Below are positions 55,801 to 64,000 of a stretch of 64,000 nt of DNA, one piece after another (position 1 is the first letter of the stretch; the number at the start of each line of letters is the position of its first letter). The stretch is from Gari tellinella (lineage: Eukaryota; Mollusca; Bivalvia; Cardiida; Psammobiidae), in the NCBI GenBank assembly GCA_922989275.2, contig OV277868.1, positions 49,474,216-49,538,215 on the forward strand, read 5' to 3'. Made by a program: the position numbers and the translations under genes. The notes beneath the pieces are model-generated. The model did not search any database and was not told the origin of the DNA. It saw only the letters and a list, made by a program, of their open reading frames with translations.

Positions 55801-58800
55801 AGTGCAATTATTGTTGAAATCTGACCATTGTGAAAAGAGTTATCTGCCCTTGATATACTTTGAAATGCTAGAAAATGGTTTCATTTCAGTATTGTGTAGG
55901 CTCTAGTTATCTGCCCTTGATGTACTCTACTATACTAGAATAGGTCGTATTCCCAAATATTGTTTACATGCTATACTACAAATTTGAATAGATTTAGATT
56001 AAAACGGGTGATTCTCAAACATAAACCTATTAGACTTCATTACAACAGGTGAGCGATATCAGGGCCTTCAATGCCCTCTTGTTTAGGTAAAGTACAGCAA
56101 CTTATTACAAACATCGTACTTAAAGTTCATTATCAGGTTTGAAAGTTACCATTGACATTACAAACACAAACTTAAAAAAATGAAAATAACATTTGGTTAC
56201 CTTGGCAACCACTCACATTTTATGCTAAATAAGAGTCTTATATTGAGAATGTATGTCAAATTTAAACTGTCTTGAAGACAAAGAACAGCACTTTATTAGA
56301 TTTTTTGTAGCTTAGTTTCGCTTTCAGGTTTGCTGCAAGTTAGCATTGTCATTGTCAATTCTAACACTAAAATAACATTTGGTTACCTTAGCAACCACGT
56401 GGAAATGTCAAATTTGAGTGTTTAGGCAAAAGTACTGCAACCTATATCAACATTTGTACCTGAAAATTTATCTGGTTTGCAAGTTAACATTGTGATGGAA
56501 AACTTCACATTTAGAATTAAAATTACATTTGGTACCTTAACAAACTCACAATGTATGTTGAATAGCGTGGAGTACTATAAAAATTTCCGTAAACTGCTCT
56601 TATTTTGCATATATTGTGAGTGGCCGCTATGGAAACCAAATGTTATTTTCATGTTAAAAGTGAATAATAGTATGACAATGTCATCTTGCCAACCTGAACT
56701 AAACTATCATGATTCTAATAAACTGATGTGCCCTGCCTTAAAAGCTTGAATTTGACACATACTTTCAATATATTGCTCTTATTTGCATATATTGTGAGTG
56801 GTTGCTAAGGTAACAAACTATTATATTCCTGCTAATAGTTAGTTGCAAATCTGATGGTAATCTTCACGTACAATAGTTGCTGTTACTTGCATAAAAACTC
56901 AATGTTGACACATATTCAATACAATGATTTTATTTAGCATATTCTGTGAGTGGTTGCTATGGTAACACAATTTTAATTTAATGCTAATAGAGAATGTTTG
57001 TATGACAATGTTTTCTTGCAAACCTGATAATGAGCTTTAAGTACAATAGTTGTAATAGGTTGCTGTGCTTTACATAAAAAGCTCTAATATGGCACATACA
57101 TGCGTGTATTCAATATAATGCTCTTTTATTTACTATAAATTGTGAGTGGTTGCTAAGGTAACTCAGTGTTATTTTCACGCATAAAGATAATGTTTGTATG
57201 ATAATATTGAATTGCAAACCAGAAAATGAACTTAAAGTACAATGATTGTAATATGTTACTGTACATTGCCTTTAAAAACTTGAATTTGACTCGCATATTC
57301 AATAATATGCTCTTATATAACATAATTGTGAGTGGTTGCTAAGGTAACAATATGGTGTGTTCATGCAAAAAGTGAGCGGTTATAGGACAATATAAGCGTG
57401 CAAACTTTATAAAGAAACTGAATTACAAATGTTCTGGTGGGTTCTTGTACTTTGCATTTAAGAACGCAATACTTTGACCATATTTTCAAAATAATTCTTT
57501 TACTTTGTCAGTTGTTGCTAGGGTAACCAAATGTTCTTTTCGTATTAAAAGTGAATATTTATATGACAATATTATCTTGTTAATCTGACAATAAACTTTA
57601 AGTACAATAGTTCTGTTAGGTAACGGTATATTGTTTTTACAAAAACTTGAATTGGACTCATTACTTCAAAATGTTGCTCTTATAAAGCATTATGTTGTGA
57701 GGTGTTGCTAAGGTAACCAATTCTTTTTTTTTGTCTAAAGTTAATGTTACATGACAATGTTAACTTGCAAACCTGATAATGACACTTAAGTACCATTGTT
57801 CTGATTGATTGCTGTACTTTATCTTAAAAACACACGGAATTTGACACATATTTTCGATACAATGCTGTTATTTAGCATACATTGTGAGTGGTTGCTATGG
57901 TAACCGAACGTTATTTTCATGTTTAAAGTGAAAATTATACGACACTGCTAACTATAAAATCGGATGATGCAACTACGGTACCATGGTTCTGATATGTTGC
58001 TGTACGTACCCTTATAAAATACTTTAGTTTGACTCACATTTTCAATATGAGGCTCTGATTTAGCAATTGCGTTGAGCGGTTACTAAGGCAACCAAATGCC
58101 GTTTTAATCTTAACAGTGAATGTTTACAAGACAGTGCTAACTTGCAAACCTGATAATGAAACTAATTTAAGAAATTGTGTAATAGTTTTGATAGTTTTCT
58201 GTATTTTGCGTTCCGAAAGTCTTGAATTTGGCACATATTTTCAGTAAATTACGTTCTGTTGGCAGGGGTTACCATAGTTACCAACTAATATATACATGTG
58301 TTGTCTTCTACTTTCATTTAATAACACTAAAATAAAGGATTATAGCAATTTCAGAGTGATCCTGGTATCTTTTAAGCAATCCTGCTCAGTAACATAGGAA
58401 ATTACAATATTAAAAAGTCGATAGTTTCGTTGTCATGGATACCTCCTTAGCAACCAGAATCCCAAAGGTATTCTTCCAAAACCGTAAACATCACATGTGT
58501 TACTTGTTATTAGTGATCATATTCAAGCTCAGCACGGATGCATAAGTATTCTACCAGTCCTTAAAATATGCCAAAATCATGATTTCTCACTTGCAGTATA
58601 TTGGCCCCTAAAGATCGCACGTGCCTGCCAAGTGGGTGTGATGTTGAGTCAAATCCTACAATGCTATTTTATTGACAAAGTGTCATAGTTCAACATACAA
58701 ATGTCATTTTATCTGAAATATGTACAGTTTTCACTGAAAAAGTCTGTGAATTTGTCATAATTTACTCACCAAAAACACTGATTTTAGGTGAAAATCTTGA

Positions 58801-58948
58801 TTTCGCGTTGCCATGGCAACCGGATGTGGGAAATAAATTTTCGGGATATTTTTTTCCATTTGATGTAGAGAGGTACAAATGGTGTAAGTTTCATGCAAAT
58901 CGGTGACTATGCGTGCCGCAATGTGGTTGATGGTTACAGAGAATTGCT
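52845..58948. repeat. 6-kb inverted repeat with ~187-bp X-box array in Kazal 2 intron 1
   Basis: The arms, 52845 to about 54830 and about 57340-58948, match in opposite orientation at visibly high identity over some 1.6 kb (symmetry centre near 55,900; the left arm holds an extra ~370-bp internal duplication). Both arms and the interior consist largely of a ~187-bp degenerate tandem unit, forward at 53.5-55.07 and 56.1-56.56 kb and reversed at 56.6-58.3 kb. Each unit carries a GTTACC(A/T)TAGCAAC-type palindrome. The outer arms each contain GTTGCCATGGCAAC (52986 and 58809). Confidence 0.85.
55080..56090 (+). repeat. Degenerate ~165-bp tandem repeat in the centre of the inverted repeat
   Basis: About five diverged units share blocks such as GTGTTTACACTCTAGAGG, CTCAAACTTGCTCAGATTG and GTTATCTGCCCTTGA, at roughly 160-170-base spacing. 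The unit resembles common bivalve intergenic repeats. No protein is supported. Confidence 0.6.
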
Positions 58949-59146
58949 ATTAACTTCCTCCATAGTCTCGTTCTAGTTTTAAACCTTAACTGTATAACTA
59001 AATAATTCAATGACTTCTTTAAATGTGTGCCAACATATACTGCAAGCCAAACGAAACTACAGGTACACATTTTTACATTTGTTTTACAAACATTTTCAAC
59101 ATAATTACGATGTTTATGCACAAACTCCATACCGATTCCTCTATAG

Positions 59147-59315
59147 ATTGTTCTTCTTCTGCAGCGTATTGCTCCCCTGATCGACGGTTCATAGTCGCAT
59201 GTGATGAGAAGATCGATTGTAGTACAGAAGCATCAAGTCCATTTTGTGCCACAGATGGAAACACTTATGACAATGAATGTGCATTGAAAAAATTAAACCA
59301 GGACAGAAGCTGCAA
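59147..59315 (+). CDS. Kazal-type protease inhibitor 2, exon 2 (Kazal core)
   Basis: The acceptor is cctctatag and the donor AA|gtaagt. Joined to exon 1 it codes 56 residues: DCSSSAAYCSPDRR, then the Kazal core VAC-x5-C, STEASSPFC, ATDGNTYDNEC and a fifth cysteine in RSC. P1, two residues after Cys2, is Thr followed by Glu at P1', so the target is not trypsin-like by the usual rule and differs from the paralogue's Lys. The Cys2-Cys3 loop is one residue longer (8) than in the paralogue. Two extra N-terminal cysteines (DC and YC) precede the domain and could form an additional disulfide. Confidence 0.9.
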
Positions 59316-59358
59316 GTAAGTGGTATTCCAAGCCGCATTTACTACACTGAAAACTGCT

Positions 59359-59590
59359 TTAACCCTTTCACTATCAATGACGTCATTGCAAACAGTTTTG
59401 ATCCTGACCAAACGCCGCGTCACGCGGCGTCTGATCAGGATCAAAACTGTTTGCCACTAATTTTGTAATTACGTCAATTATACTGCCTTAAATATAATCT
59501 AGACACACACTTTATGATTTTTTGTATCAATATGTCGTTATTGCAGACAACAGCATTAAAGCAGGCGATAATATGGCGATGAAAGGATAA
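59359..59590. mobile_element. M2 MITE copy p (Kazal 2 intron 2)
   Basis: TTAACCCTTTCACTATCAAT start; hairpin TTTTGATCCTGACCAAACGC with partner. Confidence 0.85.
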
Positions 59591-60004
59591 GTAGCAGACG
59601 CTACATTTCGCGTTGAAATAGACGAAACTACATGAAAACGCAAAGCAATAAAGTATAGAAATGATTAATCTGAATAGAAATTTGAAGAAAAAGGTTACAA
59701 CGCGTCTTATTTGATTCCAAGCTGTTTGCAATAAATTGTATAGCATAAACGAGGTTATTGCCGGTTTCCTCTTCACTGTACGCAAGTCAGTATTATTCTA
59801 AAGCGAAGTGTTTTTCATACAAACTGTCAGTTACCCACCACGCTTGATAGGTCGTAAAGGCAGCGCAATTCAGGGGAAAAGTAATGTAGTATTACAGAAA
59901 TACCAATTAAGAGCTTTCTAAATACACGTACCTTTGTCAAGCATTACAATACATGTACTTTGTAAGACAGGCTGCCTAGTTCTAAACTTCAGATCAAAAC
60001 AAAC

Positions 60005-60210
60005 GCCATGGTCGATTAATTGCGACTTTACAAATAGTTTGTATCCATATCAGAAGCCGCATGCCGCGGCGTTTGATCAGGATCTAAACTGTTTGACACT
60101 CGTTTTGAAATTTGACCAGTCATACTGCCTTAAATCTTACTGTGTAACAATTTTGCAGTCATCAATACTGAAGCAGGTGATACCATGGCTGTGAAGGGTA
60201 ATAAGTTCAC
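60005..60210. mobile_element. M2 MITE copy q (Kazal 2 intron 2)
   Basis: GCGACTTTACAAATAGTTTG to GGCTGTGAAGGG; hairpin apex GCCGCATGCCGCGGC. Confidence 0.75.
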
Positions 60211-60295
60211 GACAAATGTTGTGGGGAAAGGAATAAAAGGGTTGTTGCTGTATACAATAAGCGAGTTTGAACTATTGTCTATTATCTCTTTTCAG

Positions 60296-60344
60296 GGAAG
60301 GAAAGTTCAACCCCATTGCGAAGATCCATGATGGAAAATGTTAA
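60296..60344 (+). CDS. Kazal-type protease inhibitor 2, exon 3 (C-terminus)
   Basis: After acceptor cttttcag the exon completes a Lys codon and codes EGKFNPIAKIHDGKC then TAA (60342-60344), supplying the sixth Kazal cysteine and ending there, without the tail of the paralogue. The full preprotein is 92 residues. Intron 2 (59316-60295) carries two M2 MITE copies. Confidence 0.9.
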
Positions 60345-60467
60345 GATATAATAATACATATATTGTTCTCGGACTTTCTCTTGCCATGCTAGGAGAGAGT
60401 TTATCAACGTTTGTGCATAATCAAATCTCACTCGATACGTCCTATTAACGCATTCACCTCTGACATT

Positions 60468-60949
60468 TTAACCCTTTCAACCCTACAGTCCTTTGTAGAG
60501 ATTACTGATTACATATGCAAACAGTGTAGACCCTGATCAGAGGGCTCCTATAGGAGCCCTATGATCAGGGTCTGCACTGTTTGATATTTTTATTCGTTCT
60601 TGTGTCATATCAAAAAATGCAACAGTAGAATGGTTCACAATGCCTGTACTAGACGAGTTCAACAGGATAAAAAATACCTACAAGAGATATTTAGGGTTGA
60701 GAGAGTTATTGGACAATTTCTATTTCCAATTATGTCTAACTCATTTTTGACTATTTATGGTTGATTTTAACAATACATGTATATTGAACATGTATATTGC
60801 AAAATGACAAATAGTGCAGACCCTAATCAGATGACTCCTGCAGGAACTCTTTGATCATGTTCTACACTGTTTGCATAGGGCAAATGTATTCTTCACAAGT
60901 ACATTGTTTTAACCACGAGTATTCTCGTCGCTAGGGTTGAATGTGTTAA
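60468..60949. mobile_element. Two abutting F4 MITEs
   Basis: One at 60468-60709 (hairpin AGGGCTCCTATAGGAGCCC, reverse orientation) and one at about 60710-60949 (GTGCAGACCCTAATCAGATG with partner). The second shares TTAA 60946-60949 with the next M1. Confidence 0.78.
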
Positions 60950-61197
60950 CCCTTTCCCTTATAGAAGCGACTTTTAGCACATGCATTTTATTCATCCGCT
61001 GAAGAAATAGTTCCAAATTATACCGTAATGAATATATGTCATATTTAATACTTTCCTCATTCTAGCAGGTACTAGCTTAAAGCAGGCTGAAAGTAAAGCA
61101 GAATGCGCCTTATGGCGCATTCTGCTTTACTTTCAACCTGCTTTAAGTAGTCACATATCTTCAATACTAGAAACAATGCTATCAGGTAAAGGGTTAA
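60946..61197 (+). mobile_element. M1 MITE copy 22
   Basis: TTAA-bounded full copy, perfect hairpin with GCGCCTTATGGCGC apex. Confidence 0.9.
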
Positions 61198-61407
61198 CAA
61201 TATTGTAGAGCAAAGAGACCGTGGTTGAATTAAATCTGACATCAACTTGATCGAGTATCATGCATATGTATGTAAAAAATGGTTGAGATTGTTCAAATAA
61301 ATCAGAATCTTTGGAAAATTGTGTAAAGGGCTTGAACGTTTAGAGTAGGGCCACCTTAATCAGTCGCTAGTCGTGCATCTTATTTCGATGCAAATGATCA
61401 TAAAATA

Positions 61408-61613
61408 CAGTAAAACCTCGCTATTACGACCACTAAAATGAAGGCTAATTTATTGTCTAATAGAGAGGTGGCAGCTTAAAGCAATGTGAAAGTGAAACAG
61501 AAAGCTCCTGTAGGAGCTTTCTGTTTCACTTTCACATTGCTTTAAGCAGTCACCTGTCTTAAACGACTTATATTTTTACAAAATTTAGTGGTCGTAATAG
61601 AGAGGTTCTACTG
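61408..61613. mobile_element. F5 MITE copy c
   Basis: TA at both sides; CAGTAAAACCTCGCTATTAC and complement; perfect central hairpin. Confidence 0.92.
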
Positions 61614-61644
61614 TAGTTTATTTTCATCCGCATTATTTATATTC

Positions 61645-61874
61645 TTATCATTTTGTCACAAGTTATCTGGATCCAGGTGAGACGCCGAGACGTCGTCTTA
61701 TCAGGATGCAAACTGTTTGACACCATGGTCCTATTTTGATATAATTTTAGAAAATTCTGTTTTAGTGGACAGTTATTGCAGACAAACAATTACTTTTCGT
61801 TGAGTATGTAAATAGACATTTAGCTTTTCAAAGTAATCAAAATCGATATCTATCTTTGTCTCTGAAAGGATTAA
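61645..61874. mobile_element. M2 MITE copy r, left end eroded
   Basis: TCTGGATCCAGGTGAGACGC and ATCAGGATGCAAACTGTTTG arms; right end GAAAGGATTAA. Confidence 0.72.
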
Positions 61875-62119
61875 CAATATACTATTTACTTATAGACATA
61901 GTGGATTTGACCATTTTGCATGCTTACAATTATCATATGTGAGCAATAAACGTAAATTAGAGTTCGTATGGGTTGTTTTTTTTATAATTATGTCATACAT
62001 GTATTTATTTTCATGTCAGCAATGATGGTAACTATCGTCATTCTGTGTCAATATTAAAGTTGTTGAAACATGTGAAGTCTTCGTCTTGGCATATGTCTCA
62101 TTCAATGGTCCTTTCTTGT

Positions 62120-62333
62120 TTAACCCACTGCCTGCTGATCGCGACTTCGCGGATTTTGCAAACAGTTTGGATCCAGATCAGACACCGCGTAACGCGTCGT
62201 CTGATCTTCATCCAAACTATTTGACACTCATTTTTAGGCGTCATTACTTAAAAATGTATAAATCTAGATTTAACAAATTTTGCAGACGACAATTTCAAAG
62301 CAGACGATATCACAGCAGAATAATTAGGGTTAA
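62120..62333. mobile_element. M2 MITE copy s
   Basis: TTAA-bounded; shares its right TTAA (62330-62333) with an M1 copy. Confidence 0.85.
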
Positions 62334-62555
62334 CACTTTATCCATTAGCCTGTTTCTAGTTTTGAAGAATTGTAACTACTTAAATCAGATTGAAAGTAAA
62401 ACTGCTTTACTTTCAACCTGCTTTACGTACGCTACCATCTGCTAAGATACAGAGTTTAATTCGTATGTTGCATACTGTATAAAGTGGATCCTTTTTCTTC
62501 AGTGGACAATTAGCTTAAAGGCGTAAAAGGTGTATTTACGGAGTAATGTGTTTAC
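62330..62555 (-). mobile_element. M1 MITE copy 23
   Basis: TTAACACTTTATCCATTAGC start; the hairpin is shortened at the apex (GAAAGTAAAACTGCTTTACTTTC). Confidence 0.8.
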
Positions 62556-62949
62556 CTACTAAACCATTGTGGCGGGTATACGCGCCCTCTATAGTGACAA
62601 CAAGAAGAGTACACGTTTTATATGCAAACAGTATGCAAACAGCTTCTTATCTTGATGTTTTATAAAGTAAGGGTGTAATTTCAGCCATGGAACATGTAGG
62701 TCCCGCGGGTGTGGGGTGGAGAGGGTAGATGACTGCTACCCTAGGGCTGTGTTCATTCTGTATATGTTATGGGTCTAATTTTTAGTTCTGGGGTTGTACT
62801 GTTGACCAATGCCTGTCTGGTGGATCTTTGATGGTAGGGATACAACTCTGATCTCTTTTGAAACCAGCTGGCATGGTCTGTGGTACAACTCGTGGACAGC
62901 TTTCACTATTTTTAATAATGTTATTGATCTTCTATAGAGTTTTTAGTTA

Positions 62950-63435
62950 TGGTCGCATGCTATTATTCCTAGTTATGTTACATTAGATGGCCTGCATTGG
63001 GCGCTCTGCTATTATTTCTATTGGTCGGCAATCTTTAGCCGGTTGGTTCATTGCTGATTGATAGGGGTAGTGTGATTTCCGTTTTGAGGGCTGTCTTTTG
63101 TATGTTTATTCTTATTTATTTTAGATCTAATTATAGTTATTTGTGTTTTGTCGATGGCCTGCATTTGGCGCTCTACCATTATTTATATCAGTCGGCAATA
63201 CTTAGCCGGTCGGTTCATTGCTGATTGATGGGGGTAATGTGATCGCCGTTTTGGGGGACTGTCTTTTATATGTTTATTCATGTTTTATTTCAGATCTAAT
63301 TGTAGTTATTTTGTCTTTTCACGATTTATAGGTACATATGTGTTATTTCATGTAAAGCGCTTTTGAACGCACAATCCCTGTGTGAAAAGAGCGCTATATA
63401 AATCTGGTATAATAATAATAATAATAATAATAGAA
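62950..63435 (+). mobile_element. GCGCTATATAAAT retroelement, second long copy
   Basis: Two ~180-base internal units (about 62985-63165 and 63165-63310) share GGCCTGCATT(T/G)GGCGCTCT and CGGTTCATTGCTGATTGAT; it ends GAGCGCTATATAAATCTGGT and (AAT)n at 63411-63434. Same element as 6764-7466 in opposite orientation. The 5' limit is unclear; 62556-62950 may belong to it. Confidence 0.7.
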
Positions 63436-63702
63436 CCAGACCAGACTCGTCACCAGAGGGCTACTCTTTATCTTGAAATCGCTAAACGCCAATTTTACCC
63501 GTATTTCTTAAGTTTGATTTTATTATTATAAGCGTGGTATATTGAAGTTCAAAAGTGTTTCCATCTATGTTTAAAAGCAAATAAACGTTTGTGATTCGAT
63601 CAGAAAAGTAGATCGATATTTGTGTAAAATACTTGGCGAGAACAAAAAAGTTAATTGGAAATAGAGTGTGCTTGAAACAATATGATATAATTTTGCCTTT
63701 AA

Positions 63703-64000
63703 AGGGACTCGCAACCGGATGGTGTACTTGTCAAAATAAAATAAAATACTCAAATAAAAGCAAATTTGTGGCATTATTTGGCTTCTGACATTAAAAAAAT
63801 ATGATCAGTCCAAAAAAAGTCTCAAGAATCGTCACCGAATCTTAGATTTTTAGATATTTTCCATCGTTTTTCTATACCGACTAGTAGACGGTATAGTTGT
63901 TGTTGTTGCTTCTCTACACGGGCTCAGACATAAACACGAGCCGAATTACGAAGTTGTATGCACTTTCGATGCTACACATTGAAATACGTTAAAATCGATC
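63703..64000. mobile_element. TTAA-flanked tRNA-module element, copy 3 (cut by window end)
   Basis: It starts AGGGACTCGCAACCGGATGG after TTAA (63699-63702) and is the near-perfect reverse complement of the right ~295 bases of copy 1. The tRNA-like part would lie beyond the window. Confidence 0.85.

Noticed and set aside
59023..59319. A single-exon 98-residue Kazal protein starting in the intron
   Set aside because: The Kazal part starts after the acceptor at 59146; the upstream part has no signal peptide, and the domain lacks its sixth cysteine without exon 3.

Overview
This is an AT-rich, intron-rich, repeat-laden animal genomic segment. The repeat types (hairpin MITEs, tRNA-derived SINEs, APE-type LINEs, degenerate tandem repeats of a kind common in bivalves) and the two small secreted Kazal inhibitors suggest a mollusc, most likely a bivalve. 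That assignment is inference; no marker gene fixes the species.

Three host genes are supported. (1) On the minus strand, the first four coding exons of NADPH-cytochrome P450 reductase (CPR/POR) lie at 21043-20880, 17326-17269, 3640-3512 and 964-815; they encode the membrane anchor and about half of the FMN domain, and the gene continues off the left edge. (2) On the plus strand, a three-exon secreted Kazal-type protease inhibitor lies at 43806-45322 (94 aa). (3) A paralogous three-exon Kazal gene lies at 51083-60344 (92 aa), with an 8-kb first intron. The two Kazal genes share intron phases, the C-terminal motif and a 12-bp CRE-containing promoter motif, so they look like a tandem duplication.

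Almost everything else is mobile or repetitive. There are at least ten short non-autonomous families, named here M1, M2, M3 and F4-F10. M1, M2 and F4 end in CCC...GGG at TTAA (piggyBac-like). M3, F5 and F7 begin CAG/CAA at TA (Tc1/mariner-like). F6 and a 1.6-kb element begin CAGGG and have 6-bp target duplications (hAT-like). Nearly all carry a central near-perfect hairpin, and the same hairpin cores recur inside elements with different termini. Many copies are nested, up to three deep. Non-LTR elements include a CR1/jockey-like RT (22037-23563, minus), a frameshifted EN-RT LINE (about 37730-41417, plus) and two 3' RT fragments (25.5-26.3 and 26.9-27.3 kb). SINE-like sequences lie at 23.8-24.3 kb and 25.2 kb, and a tRNA-like module sits inside a TTAA-flanked element at 5.3, 28.6 and 63.7 kb.

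Layout: 0-21 kb, CPR introns packed with MITEs; 21-31 kb, LINE/SINE debris and tandem repeats; 31-34 kb, MITEs; 34-41.5 kb, a 35-bp satellite hosting a TA-transposon, a hairpin and a LINE; 43.5-60.4 kb, the Kazal pair, the second containing a 6-kb inverted repeat with about 25 RFX X-box-like palindromes; 60.4-64 kb, MITEs and retroelement tails.

The points most worth a second look are the X-box inverted-repeat array in the Kazal intron, the duplicated exon ends flanking MITEs in CPR, and the modular exchange of hairpin cores among MITE families. Boundaries marked approximate were read by eye.
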